Shown here: positions 37,253-45,704 of the stretch, piece after piece | How positions within the stretch are numbered: position 1 is the stretch's first letter | Layout: the number at the start of each line of letters is the position of its first letter | DNA from: Candidatus Schekmanbacteria bacterium RIFCSPLOWO2_02_FULL_38_14 | Lineage (GTDB): Bacteria; Schekmanbacteria; GWA2-38-11 | Assembly (NCBI GenBank): GCA_001790855.1 | Contig: MGDH01000015.1 | Location: 13,530-77,529 of the forward strand | Direction: 5' to 3' | Length of the DNA stretch: 64,000 bases | The notes under the pieces: model-generated | Told to the model about the DNA's origin: nothing | The model's database searches: none | What the model saw: the letters and a program-made list of their open reading frames with translations, nothing else | Made by a program: the position numbers and the translations under genes

Positions 37253-37658
37253 GGCTTTCTCCTTTTTATCTGTTTCATTCAGGCAATAAACAGAAAAACA
37301 CTTTTAAAGCGGAGATTACCTTTTAACATTCTGCACAGCAATTGTTATATGCGGATTATTTTAACAGACAATTGATAAAAAGGAAAGTTTAAACTTGAAA
37401 TCCGGGAAAAGAGCCTTTTCCCCGTCCATTAACGGAACGTATTCAAGCCTTCGCCGGTTCAACAATGAAATGCAACACTTGGGAAAGCAGAAATGATGCT
37501 ATCCTAAGTGGCTATTGGAAAACACTATGTTCACCCCGTTAGAAGTTTTTAAAACTTCTAACGGGGTTCATTTAAACCTGACCGAGAGAGATCAAATAAC
37601 CCCGTGCTTCCGCATGTGGCTTTTGAGTATATTTTTCATATTGTCATTCCCGCGAAAC
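37253..37658. other. Intergenic region with repeat remnants
   Basis: This 406-base gap between nnr and the MgtE-like gene holds a perfect palindrome at 37533-37567. It also holds a half copy of a common repeat (GTCATTCCCGCGAA, 37643-37656) touching the end of nnr. I see no gene. Confidence 0.6.
37533..37567. repeat. 35-bp perfect palindrome
   Basis: ACCCCGTTAGAAGTTTT (37533-37549) and AAAACTTCTAACGGGGT (37551-37567) are exact inverted copies separated by one base. There is no T tract on either side, so an intrinsic terminator is unlikely. It looks like a short mobile or REP-type palindrome. Confidence 0.8.
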
Positions 37659-39242
37659 TTATCCTTGACTGACTATTTTCATGCTCTTCTGAGAAAGAAT
37701 CTCTCTTATAGCCGCTGGAATTCCTTTAAGAATATCCATTGCTGTGAGCGACATCTCACCTCTTTTCTCTGCCATTATGTCACCGCTTAGACCGTGAAGA
37801 TAAACTCCTGCCTTTGCTGCATCAATAGGAGAAAACCCCTGTGAGATAAACCCTGCAATCATTCCGGTTAACACATCCCCTGCCCCGCCTGAAGCCATTC
37901 CTGGATTGCCTGTAAGATTAACAAAAACAGTTCCGTCAGGTCCGCTTACCACTGTATTTTTCCCCTTAAGAACAACATAAACTCTGTTTGCTCTTGCAAA
38001 ATCTCTTGCAACTTCAATTCTGTTCTTTTGAACCTCCTTTGCTGAAAGCCCGCAAAGCCTGCCCATCTCTCCGGGATGTGGAGTTATCACAACATCTTTT
38101 TTTGCAGATTTTAAAATTTTTGCATCACCCTGTAAAGCGTTTATCCCGTCAGCATCAAGAACAACCGGAACATCAAGCTTTTTTATAAGACTCCTGACAA
38201 CCTCGCAGGTTTCTGTGTTTGTTGAAATACCCGGACCAATAACAGCAACTGTTTTCCCTCTGGAAAACTCCAGCATAATTTTCTCAGCCTTTTTTGAAAA
38301 AGTCTTCTCAGATGTTTCAGGAACAGGAAGAGACATCACCTCTGTTAGCTTCATCTCAACAATTGGATTCAGGCTCTCAGGTATTGCAAGGGTTGCAAGC
38401 CCTGCGCCGGACTTCAATGCAGCCTCGCTTGTCATTGTAGCTGCACCTGTTTTTCCGGTTGAACCTGCAATGACAAGAACATGCCCGAAATCCCCCTTGT
38501 GTGCATTCTCTCTTCTTGGTTTTAAAAGCCCTGCAATCTCTTCTTCTTCTATCAGGAAGGTCTTTATCCTGCTTTCATCTATGATTTTTACAGGAATCCC
38601 GATATCCCCAATTTCAACAACCCCTGCAAATCTTGCAGCAGGGTAGCTTACAAGGCTAATCTTTGGAAGACAGAGCGCAACTGTAAGGTCTGCAGCAATT
38701 GAAGGACCGATAATCTCGCCTGTGTCAGAGGAAATCCCTGAAGGAAGGTCAATTGAGACAACCGGAATCTCCAGCCCGTTGATGTATTCTATGACATCTC
38801 CGTAAAAACCTTTTACCCCTTCAGACAACCCTGTTCCAAATATTGCATCAACTATTATGTCGCTGTCCTCAATAATTCTTTTAACTTTTAAGCTAAACCT
38901 CTCCTTGCCTGAAACCTCGATGACGTCTATCCCGCCTTTGATTGCAGTTTTAAGATTTATCCTTGCATCTCCTTTTATGTTTTTTCTCTCAGCAAGGAGA
39001 ACTATCAGCGGCTCCCCTCCGCTGTTTTTAATATGCCTTGCAACAACGCAGCCATCACCGCCATTGTTTCCCTTGCCTGCAACAATCGTAACTCTCAGAC
39101 CCCTCAAATCCCCAAAATATTCTTCAATACATGAGAGAACGCTCAATCCGGCATTCTCCATAAGAATGACTCCGGGTATCCCCCATCCCTCAATAGCCTT
39201 TCTGTCAATCTCTCTCATCTCCTGCGCAGTAACTATTTTCAT
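37659..39242 (-). CDS. nnr: Bifunctional NAD(P)H-hydrate epimerase / ADP-dependent dehydratase
   Basis: This enzyme repairs damaged hydrated NADH and NADPH. The N-terminal YjeF epimerase domain (about 1-210) has 'VIVAGKGNNGGDGCVVARH'-type residues, visible as 'VAGKGNNGGDGCVVARHI', and 'VSIDLPSGISSDTGEI'. The C-terminal kinase-like dehydratase shows 'VLVIAGSTGKTGAATM', 'VITPHPGEMGRLCG' and 'GNPGMASGGAGDVLTGMIAG'. Start 39242 is chosen because CAGGAGA lies just upstream; a longer frame would begin inside the repeat array. The last residues (MKIVSQG) abut a repeat remnant, so the C-terminus may be slightly altered. Confidence 0.94.
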   Translation of the reverse strand: MKIVTAQEMREIDRKAIEGWGIPGVILMENAGLSVLSCIEEYFGDLRGLRVTIVAGKGNNGGDGCVVARHIKNSGGEPLIVLLAERKNIKGDARINLKTAIKGGIDVIEVSGKERFSLKVKRIIEDSDIIVDAIFGTGLSEGVKGFYGDVIEYINGLEIPVVSIDLPSGISSDTGEIIGPSIAADLTVALCLPKISLVSYPAARFAGVVEIGDIGIPVKIIDESRIKTFLIEEEEIAGLLKPRRENAHKGDFGHVLVIAGSTGKTGAATMTSEAALKSGAGLATLAIPESLNPIVEMKLTEVMSLPVPETSEKTFSKKAEKIMLEFSRGKTVAVIGPGISTNTETCEVVRSLIKKLDVPVVLDADGINALQGDAKILKSAKKDVVITPHPGEMGRLCGLSAKEVQKNRIEVARDFARANRVYVVLKGKNTVVSGPDGTVFVNLTGNPGMASGGAGDVLTGMIAGFISQGFSPIDAAKAGVYLHGLSGDIMAEKRGEMSLTAMDILKGIPAAIREILSQKSMKIVSQG

Positions 39243-39257
39243 ATCTGTCTCCTGTAG

Positions 39258-39452
39258 GTTTAAAAAGGGTTCTAGGATTCGAGGGGTCAAGGGTTTATTT
39301 TCTACCGTATTTCTCCTCTTTTGGAAAATCTTTTGTTATTCTATAAATATCTAAACATATCTGATAGGACTTCTGCCAGACCTTTAATTCTTTATAATTC
39401 TTCAGCATTTCACTCGACCCCTTGAATCCTCGAACCCTCGAATCCTAAATTT
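39258..39452. repeat. Inverted word array filling the ridA-nnr junction
   Basis: The left arm (39263-39297) reads GGGTTCTAGGATTCGAGGGG and onward. The right arm (39411-39452) reads CTCGACCCCTTGAATCCTCG and onward, its degenerate inverse. Both arms are built of 8-9 nt variants of TTGAACCCT/TCGACCCCT. The core between them is about 113 bases with no gene. The element lies between the ridA stop and the nnr ribosome site. Confidence 0.75.
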
Positions 39453-39836
39453 TCAATCCTTATACGCAATTGCATCTATCTCAATCCCGACATCCTTTGG
39501 AAGCCTTGACACCTCAACTGTTGCCCTTGCAGGAGGATTTATCTGGAAATACCTTGCAAAGACCTCATTGAATTTTGCAAACTCCTTAATCTCCTTCAGA
39601 TACACGGTTGTTTTAATAACATCATTCAGGTCCATTCCTGAGAAAATGAGAATATTCTTTATATTCTCCATAACCCTTTCAGTCTGCTTCTCTATTCCGC
39701 CCTGAACTATCTCTCCGCTTTTTGGGTCTATTGGAATCTGGCCAGAAGTAAAAAGCCATGGACCTACCTTTACAGCCTGCGAATAGGGACCTATTGCCTT
39801 TGGCGCAGTATCAGTCTGGATAATATCTTTTTTCAC
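39453..39836 (-). CDS. ridA: Enamine/imine deaminase RidA
   Basis: RidA hydrolyses reactive enamines such as 2-aminoacrylate formed by PLP dehydratases. The 127-residue product has '[23 protein letters not shown]'-type residues ('[13 protein letters not shown]', '[14 protein letters not shown]'), '[16 protein letters not shown]' and '[15 protein letters not shown]', where the Arg is the substrate-binding residue. The length is standard. An AGGAGGCAAAG site precedes the start. It may guard against by-products of the threonine ammonia-lyase in this window. Confidence 0.95.
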   Translation of the reverse strand: MKKDIIQTDTAPKAIGPYSQAVKVGPWLFTSGQIPIDPKSGEIVQGGIEKQTERVMENIKNILIFSGMDLNDVIKTTVYLKEIKEFAKFNEVFARYFQINPPARATVEVSRLPKDVGIEIDAIAYKD

Positions 39837-39930
39837 CTTTGCCTCCTTTATGAATAAGCTCTCAGCAATCAGCTTTCAGCCCTCAGTTATTGAACGAACT
39901 ACCCCACACTGCACGCTGGCTGACCGAGAA

Positions 39931-39983
39931 TGTCATTGCGAGCAGGTCCCTTGCTCGTCATTGCGAAGGGCTTTAGCCCTGAC
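39931..39983. repeat. Partial composite repeat shared with 30054-30095
   Basis: GTCATTGCGAGCAGGTCCC, a second CGTCATTGCGAAGG and the hairpin GGGCTTTAGCCC recur nearly base for base from 30054 on. It fills the spacer between rel and ridA. Confidence 0.8.
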
Positions 39984-40025
39984 AAAAAGGGAATTCTTTG
40001 TCAACCTGCAAGCTACAGAAAATTA

Positions 40026-42182
40026 TCACCCTCCAACTCTTTCAACAAGCGTTATCTCTTTCAGTCCCTTTAAATCTTTAATCGTCTTGTTAAGCTGTTT
40101 GACATTGCCAACCTCGAGAACAAAATCCATAGTAGCCTTTTTATCCTCATTCGTGTTGATTTGCGCTGAAGTAATGTTTATGTTGTTTGAGGCTATGACT
40201 GAGGTGACTTTTGCAAGAATTCCCTTCTTGTCTGTTGAAACCACAATAATCCTTACAGGTCTTTTTGTCTCTTTTGCAAGGTCCCACTCAACATCTATTC
40301 TCCTCTGAGGGTCTATGTCTATCTTGCTAATAAAAGGGCAACTGCGAGTGTGAACGGTTACTCCCCTTCCCCTTGTGATAAAACCCCTTATCTCATCACC
40401 AGGAACAGGGTTGCAACATTTTGCAAACCGTATAAGTATATTATCAAGGTCTTTAATTTTTATCCCTTCTTCTTTCCTGCCCATCACTCTTTTCAGAGCG
40501 CTTCTTATGCGGGATTCTTTTTTTGCCTCCTGCTGCTGCAAAGTCTCTTTTGGCAGGAATTTGCTTGCAATCTGAAATGGCGCAAGCCTTCCGTAGCCGA
40601 TGGCAGTAAATAACTGGTCTGCTTTATGGAACCCGAGGTTTTCATAAACCCTCACAAATTCCTGTGAACAGAAAAGTTTTGTTGGATTGAGATTATATCT
40701 CTTGAACTCCCTTTCGCAGATTTCAGTCCCAAGCTTCAGGCTTTCATTCGCCTCCTCGTCCTTGATGAACTGCTTTATCTTGCTTTTTGCCCGCGGAGTA
40801 ACAACAAATTTGAGCCAGTCCTTGCTCGGGTGTTTTACCTGTGAAGTGATTATGTCAACTGTATCACCGCTTTTTAAAATCTCCCTCAGCGGAACCATCT
40901 TTCCGTTAACCCTCGTCCCAACGCATCTGTGACCAACATCAGTATGGATGCTGTATGCAAAATCAACCGGGGTTGCCCCTTTTGGAAGGCTCTTTACATC
41001 TCCCTTTGGAGTGAAGATATATACCTCCTGAGGGAAGAGGTCCATCTTAATCCCTTCCATAAATTCCCTTGGGTCTTTCATATCACCCTGCCAGTCAATA
41101 AGCTGCCTTAACCAGTTAAACCTCTCGCTCTGAATATTATCTATCTCTCCTTTCTCCTTGTATACCCAGTGTGCAGCAATACCCTCCTCGGCAATCTTGT
41201 TCATTTCGCTGGTTCGTATCTGAATCTCTATCCTCTGCCCACTGGGACCAATGACAGTAGTATGAAGGGACTGGTACATATTTGCCTTTGGCATTGCAAT
41301 GTAATCCTTGAATCTTCCCGGAACAGGAGTCCATATGGAATGAATAATGCCCAGTGTTGCATAGCAGTCGCTCACAGATTTTGTTACTATTCTGAAACCA
41401 AGCAGGTCATAGACTTCATCAAAGGAAATATTTTGCTTAATCATTTTCTGGTAAATACTGTTGAAATGTTTTGGCCTTCCTGCAACATCAATATCAAGGT
41501 TTGCCTGTTTAAGATGAGAAAGGATTATTCCCCTCACCTCTTCAATATATTTTTCTCTCTCATTCCTTTTCTTTGAAATTTTTTTTGCAAGCTCATAATA
41601 GACCTGAGAGTTTAGAAACCTGAGAGCCAGGTCTTCAAGCTCCCATTTCATCCACCCTATTCCAAGTCTGTTGGCAAGCGGCGCATAGATGTCAGCAGTC
41701 TCTTTTGCTATTATTCTCTGTTTTTCATGAGGCAGGTGCTCGAGGGTTCTCATATTATGAACCCTGTCTGCAAGCTTAATAAGAAGAACCCTTATGTCCT
41801 TTGACATTGCAAGAATCATCTTCCTGAAGTTTTCAGACTGCTGTTCTTCTGAAGAAGTGAACTCAATCCTTCCTATTTTTGTAACACCGTCAACAAGCGC
41901 CGCAATCTCCTCTCCAAACATTTCAGTGAGCTGGCTTAGGGTTGCTTCAGTGTTCTCAATGGTGTCGTGAAGTATCCCTGCGGCAATTGTGGGAATATCA
42001 AGTCTGAGGTCAGCAAGTATGTTTGCTACTTCAAGGGGGTGGAAAAAATAAGGCTCTCCTGACATCCTCTGCTGGTCTCTGTGGACCTTGGCTGAAAAGA
42101 TGTAAGCCTTCCTTATTAAAAAACCGTCTTTGCCCTTTATGTAGGAATTTATTTTGTCAATCAGTTCTTCACACCTTATCAT
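40026..42182 (-). CDS. rel: Bifunctional (p)ppGpp synthetase/hydrolase (Rel/SpoT)
   Basis: This cytoplasmic enzyme makes and degrades the stringent alarmone. The 718-residue protein has the HD hydrolase domain ('YFFHPLEVANILADL', 'AAGILHDTIENTEAT'). The synthetase follows ('YDLLGFRIVTKSVSDCYA', 'GRFKDYIAMPKANMYQSLHT'), with RFKD matching the RXKD signature of bifunctional enzymes. Then come a TGS domain ('IFTPKGDVKSLPKGATPVDF') and a C-terminal ACT domain. All parts are present at normal length. The start overlaps the end of the upstream transglutaminase remnant. Confidence 0.95.
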   Translation of the reverse strand: MIRCEELIDKINSYIKGKDGFLIRKAYIFSAKVHRDQQRMSGEPYFFHPLEVANILADLRLDIPTIAAGILHDTIENTEATLSQLTEMFGEEIAALVDGVTKIGRIEFTSSEEQQSENFRKMILAMSKDIRVLLIKLADRVHNMRTLEHLPHEKQRIIAKETADIYAPLANRLGIGWMKWELEDLALRFLNSQVYYELAKKISKKRNEREKYIEEVRGIILSHLKQANLDIDVAGRPKHFNSIYQKMIKQNISFDEVYDLLGFRIVTKSVSDCYATLGIIHSIWTPVPGRFKDYIAMPKANMYQSLHTTVIGPSGQRIEIQIRTSEMNKIAEEGIAAHWVYKEKGEIDNIQSERFNWLRQLIDWQGDMKDPREFMEGIKMDLFPQEVYIFTPKGDVKSLPKGATPVDFAYSIHTDVGHRCVGTRVNGKMVPLREILKSGDTVDIITSQVKHPSKDWLKFVVTPRAKSKIKQFIKDEEANESLKLGTEICEREFKRYNLNPTKLFCSQEFVRVYENLGFHKADQLFTAIGYGRLAPFQIASKFLPKETLQQQEAKKESRIRSALKRVMGRKEEGIKIKDLDNILIRFAKCCNPVPGDEIRGFITRGRGVTVHTRSCPFISKIDIDPQRRIDVEWDLAKETKRPVRIIVVSTDKKGILAKVTSVIASNNINITSAQINTNEDKKATMDFVLEVGNVKQLNKTIKDLKGLKEITLVERVGG

Positions 42183-42476
42183 ACCCTATCTCCACCAAAT
42201 CCACATTCAACTTCCCGAGAAGCTGCAAAAGCTTTAATTCCTCTCCGCGTTCTGCCTCAAAAAAACAATATGTGTTGCATCTGCAGGCATCTGACCAAAG
42301 GTCGGGTCAATATCAATCCACTCTCCGAGAAACGCCTCGCACCAGACGTGATACAAAAACCCTCCGAAATATTCTGAATATACTATTCCGCCAACAACCC
42401 TGCAGGGAATTCCTGATGCCCTCAGGAGCGCTGCAGCATTATTTATACTATATATATTAAAAATTAAGATTTTCAA
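42169..42476 (-). pseudogene. Transglutaminase-like gene remnant (5' truncated, frameshifted)
   Basis: The open part (42476-42234) encodes 'ASGIPCRVVGG', 'LYHVWCEAFLGEWIDIDPTF' and 'ADATHIVF', the His and Asp part of a transglutaminase-like domain. The Cys-containing half that should precede it is absent. The frame stops at 42234, but a one-base shift opens 'ELKLLQLLGKLNVDLVEI', the expected C-terminus, ending at 42169 and overlapping the rel start. This looks like a broken gene formerly coupled to rel, or an assembly error at GAGAGGAATT. Confidence 0.7.
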
Positions 42477-42638
42477 TAAAAACCTTAAGAAAATCAGTAT
42501 TTGATTTTTTTATCTTGACACAGAAAAGCCTCTAAGTTATAAAAAATAAGAATAAAATATAAGCATGTCATCAAACTATTGCTAATAGTGACAGCGCTAT
42601 ATGGAGTGGCGCTGTATTTATTTTATGGTAGTAAAAAT

Positions 42639-43145
42639 ATGCCAAAAACAAAAAAACGGAAAAAGGCGAAGCCGGTAAAAGCAGCAAAACATGGCAAAGC
42701 AGCAAAACATGGCAAAGCAGCAAAACATGGCAAAGCAGCAAAAGCAGCAAAACTGGTAAAGCCCGAAAAAGAAAAAAAAGAAGTAGCGGGCAAATACGAG
42801 CCTATAAGAAAAATCTTAGAGGAACAGAGGGCTACCCTCATCAGAGAAGCAATGGCAGCAATAAATAGCACTATGAATCCTGAGCTGGAGACATACTCTG
42901 ACCCCGGTGACCAGGCATCAGCAGAATCTGACCGCAACTTCTTCATAAGGCTTAAAGAAAGAGAACAGAAGCTGATAAAAAAGATGGAGCTTGCGTTGGA
43001 ACAGATAAAGAACGGAACCTTTGGCATATGCGAGGTCTGCGGCAAAGAAATAGGTATTAAAAGACTCAAGGCAAGGCCTGTTGCCACTCTATGTATTGAG
43101 TGCAAGACAGATGCTGAAAAGGAAGAAAAAGCAAGAAACCTTTAG
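42639..43145 (+). CDS. DksA/TraR-type zinc-finger protein with Lys/Ala-rich N-terminal tail
   Basis: The 168-residue product has a coiled-coil region ('EREQKLIKKMELALEQIKNG') and a C-terminal four-Cys zinc finger 'CEVCGKEIGIKRLKARPVAT' followed by CIEC. This is the DksA fold that enters the RNA polymerase secondary channel and works with ppGpp. It begins with a strongly basic tail of KHGKAA repeats, unlike standard DksA and reminiscent of histone-H1-like tails. ATG 42639 is chosen; a longer frame from 42579 would add a hydrophobic segment and is unlikely. It lies close to, but divergent from, rel. Confidence 0.88.
   Translation: MPKTKKRKKAKPVKAAKHGKAAKHGKAAKHGKAAKAAKLVKPEKEKKEVAGKYEPIRKILEEQRATLIREAMAAINSTMNPELETYSDPGDQASAESDRNFFIRLKEREQKLIKKMELALEQIKNGTFGICEVCGKEIGIKRLKARPVATLCIECKTDAEKEEKARNL
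42681..42734 (+). repeat. 18-bp tandem repeat in the DksA-like gene
   Basis: Three perfect copies of GCAGCAAAACATGGCAAA run head to tail, followed by a degenerate fourth. They encode AAKHGK units. The number of copies may vary by slippage. Confidence 0.92.
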
Positions 43146-43285
43146 ACTGATTTATTAGTCCTTTCACAGTCTTTTAATCTCCGACATAAACCCGTTAAAT
43201 GCCACAAAAAAACCATTTTGATATTTTTCTAAAAATCCATCAAAACATATTCCCGTCAGAGGTATCTCAGACAAGGAGGTATTTT

Positions 43286-43558
43286 ATGAATATAGAGGCT
43301 TTAAAGGCTATTGAATTAGGAATACCTTTATGGCAGATGGCTTTCTGCGTTGCCTTGATTTCATTATTTATGTTGTTTGGTAAGGATAAACATTGTATTT
43401 CTGTTTCTCTTGTTTTTTTCCTGTACTGGGGGTTTTTCCATAACCGCATAAAGCTGCATGAACTTTTTGGCAGTTCGCCATTCTTTATGACATCTTACAT
43501 AGTCTGTGCAATAATTCTTTTTTTCCTCATCCTTATTTCATTTTTCATCAAAGAATGA
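43286..43558 (+). CDS. Small membrane protein, unknown
   Basis: This 90-residue protein has three hydrophobic segments ('PLWQMAFCVALISLFMLFG', 'ISVSLVFFLYWGFF', 'MTSYIVCAIILFFLILISFF'). I do not recognise a family. The start at 43286 is set by AAGGAGG eight bases upstream; an open frame from 43199 has no ribosome site. It follows the DksA-like gene by 140 bases. Confidence 0.65.
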   Translation: MNIEALKAIELGIPLWQMAFCVALISLFMLFGKDKHCISVSLVFFLYWGFFHNRIKLHELFGSSPFFMTSYIVCAIILFFLILISFFIKE

Positions 43559-43566
43559 AGAGTTAG

Positions 43567-44334
43567 TCAGAGCTTTCCAACCTTCCTGATGTCTATCAGT
43601 TCTTCTTTTGGAGGGAATTTCACTATCTCGCCCATTTTCTTTTCAGTTTTTCTGATTTCAAATTTTCTCTGAACCTTCAGCGTAATCACACCATCAAAAC
43701 CATTGTTGCCTGCAATAAATTCTTTAACGCTTTCAAGCTCATTCTGGCTAAATATCTTTTCTGAGATTTTTACCAGCTCGTTCATAGTATTTTTATTCAG
43801 CTTCCCAATTCCTGTCAAAGGATCATCAGTCTCATATATTTCTGCATAATCCTCAAACGTGGTTAAGTTAAAACCGGAAACCATTTTCCCGTAAGCTGAA
43901 ACAAAAGCATCTATTTTTTCTTTATGCATTTTCTTAAATTCAAATTCCATCTGTTTTCTGAGCTCTTTTTCCTGAATTTCAGCCTTCTCGTTTTTAAGTT
44001 CTATTCTTCCGTGTATGAGTTGGTAGGTGCAGGAAGCATTAACGCTCTCTCTCCATCTCCGGACGACAAAGCCCTCTCTCCCGTTTGTTGCCTCCATATA
44101 GCTTTCTTTCACCGGGTTCATATGCGGTCTGTTGCAAACCATTGAATCCCTGTTAACAATCAACTCTTCAATGCTGTGTTTTGCGTGCCTGATTATTAAA
44201 TGAGTCCTGTCATTGGAATAAATTTCAACAAAGTCTTCTTCCTCTTTGCTGAATTCATATTCAGGGTAGGTATCATAAGGGGTGAAACATATTACCAAAT
44301 CACACTCAATGCATCTGAAAAATCTCTCTGTCAT
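43567..44334 (-). CDS. Hypothetical protein with N-terminal CxxC
   Basis: I do not recognise this 255-residue protein. It opens 'MTERFFRCIECDLVICFTPYD', with a CxxC that may bind zinc or be redox-active. The central part is charged and helical (about 115-145, probable coiled coil), and the C-terminus is basic ('VQRKFEIRKTEKKMG'). No signal peptide or membrane segment is seen. It overlaps the small upstream gene by four bases (ATGA), so the two are translated together. Confidence 0.6.
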   Translation of the reverse strand: MTERFFRCIECDLVICFTPYDTYPEYEFSKEEEDFVEIYSNDRTHLIIRHAKHSIEELIVNRDSMVCNRPHMNPVKESYMEATNGREGFVVRRWRESVNASCTYQLIHGRIELKNEKAEIQEKELRKQMEFEFKKMHKEKIDAFVSAYGKMVSGFNLTTFEDYAEIYETDDPLTGIGKLNKNTMNELVKISEKIFSQNELESVKEFIAGNNGFDGVITLKVQRKFEIRKTEKKMGEIVKFPPKEELIDIRKVGKL

Positions 44335-44525
44335 TGTTTATTATTCTTTTGAGCAAAAGGAAGGATTTTCTGTGCCTCAATCTTTTCTGCATGCTTTTCA
44401 AGAAATTCCCTGAATGCAAGCAGGCAGACATTGCTGAATGACCTTAATTCTCGGTCAGCATAATGCCTTATTTTCTCAATCAACTCCATATCCTTTTCAC
44501 TTATATAAATAGTTACAGGTGGCAT
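44331..44525 (-). CDS. Small ribbon-helix-helix-like protein
   Basis: The 64-residue product opens 'PPVTIYISEKDMELIEKI', a short strand and helix, followed by a second helix with 'SFSNVCLLAFREFLEKHAEK'. This is the size and layout of MetJ/Arc-type DNA-binding proteins. It is the first gene of a two-gene unit with the CxxC protein. It could be an autoregulator; a toxin-antitoxin pair is possible in form, but the partner does not look like a known toxin. Confidence 0.6.
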   Translation of the reverse strand: MPPVTIYISEKDMELIEKIRHYADRELRSFSNVCLLAFREFLEKHAEKIEAQKILPFAQKNNKQ

Positions 44526-44652
44526 ATCAATCCCCTTATATTGTTACATAATATATGAGAATATATTATATGATGTCAACAAAAATCTTCTTAAACCCCC
44601 GTCACAAATTCATTTGACTTCACCTTATATCTATTAGTAAAATTCAAAAATT

Positions 44653-45630
44653 ATGGCTAACAGAATTTCTGATAACATCCCTGATGTCTCCCTTTATCTT
44701 TCTGTTGTTATACCTGTTTTCAATGAAGAAGAGAGTCTCCCTCATCTTGCTGACAGGCTGCACAAATCTCTTCAGGAACTCAATAAGAAATATGAGGTGA
44801 TACTTGTTGATGACGGTTCCACAGACAGCAGTGAAACAGTATTGCGGGAGATATGCAGGAATTTCCCATACTTTAAAGCCATACGCTTTCGCAGAAACTT
44901 CGGACAGACTGCTGCCATTGCCGCAGGACTTGACCACGCAAAAGGAGAAATCATAATTACCCTTGATGCAGACCTGCAGAATGACCCTGAAGATATACCA
45001 AACCTTCTATCCAGACTTAATGAGGGTTATGACGTGGTCAGCGGTTGGAGGAAAAACAGAAAGGATACTTTCCTTACTCGCAAGTTGCCGTCTTTTATAG
45101 CCAACTGGTTAATCGGCTATGCAACAGGAACAAAACTCCATGATTATGGATGTACCCTGAAAGCATATAAGACTGAAGTCATAAAGGATGTCTCCTTGTA
45201 CGGAGAACTCCACAGATTCATACCTGCCCTTGCAAGCCTTGAAGGTGCAATAGTGACAGAAATGCCTGTTAATCATCACGAAAGAAAATTCGGGAAAAGC
45301 AAATATAATCTTTCAAGGACACTTAATGTTATACTTGACCTCTTTACAGTCTCCTTTTTAAGAAGATATCAGACCCGCCCAATACAGATTTTTGGGAAAA
45401 TAGGAGCAATATCCTTTCTGCTGGGATTTGCCATATCCGCATATCTCTCCTTCGAAAAGATTTTTTTTGGAGCCTCTCTTGCTAACAGGCCTCTTCTCAT
45501 ACTGGGAGTATTATTGATTTTAGCAGGAATACAGCTTTTAAGCCTTGGCCTTATAGCAGAAATGCAAATCAGGACCTATTTTGAATCCCAGAAAAAGCCA
45601 ATATACAGGATAAGGGAAATTATAGAATAG
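44653..45630 (+). CDS. Family 2 glycosyltransferase with C-terminal membrane anchor
   Basis: The 325-residue protein has the GT2 fold 'LSVVIPVFNEEESLPHLA', 'VILVDDGSTDSS', 'IITLDADLQNDPEDIP' (DxD) and 'HDYGCTLKAY'. Two C-terminal membrane segments follow ('IGAISFLLGFAISAYL', 'LLILGVLLILAGIQLLSLGL'). This is the dolichyl/undecaprenyl-phosphate sugar transferase type (DPM1, ArnC, GtrB-like), moving a sugar onto a lipid carrier for envelope glycans. The sugar is unknown. Confidence 0.93.
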   Translation: MANRISDNIPDVSLYLSVVIPVFNEEESLPHLADRLHKSLQELNKKYEVILVDDGSTDSSETVLREICRNFPYFKAIRFRRNFGQTAAIAAGLDHAKGEIIITLDADLQNDPEDIPNLLSRLNEGYDVVSGWRKNRKDTFLTRKLPSFIANWLIGYATGTKLHDYGCTLKAYKTEVIKDVSLYGELHRFIPALASLEGAIVTEMPVNHHERKFGKSKYNLSRTLNVILDLFTVSFLRRYQTRPIQIFGKIGAISFLLGFAISAYLSFEKIFFGASLANRPLLILGVLLILAGIQLLSLGLIAEMQIRTYFESQKKPIYRIREIIE

Positions 45631-45704
45631 AAGCAGGTGAAGATTCTGCTTGCCAATTTTCTGAAATTCACGCATAATTTTTTCAGACAAAGGAGTGTTG
45701 GCAG

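Noticed and set aside
37533-37567. Intrinsic terminator of nnr
   Set aside because: The hairpin is strong but has no T tract and lies 92 bases beyond the stop.
37659-39242. Nested repeat linking the nnr start (MKIVTAQ) and its last codons (MKIVSQG)
   Set aside because: Only about 11 bases are shared, which chance can explain in an AT-rich gene.
42681-42734. CRISPR-like direct repeats
   Set aside because: The 18-bp units are head to tail without spacers and lie inside a coding sequence.
43567-44525. Toxin-antitoxin system
   Set aside because: The small partner is antitoxin-like, but the 255-residue partner shows no known toxin motif, so I list it only as an unknown pair.
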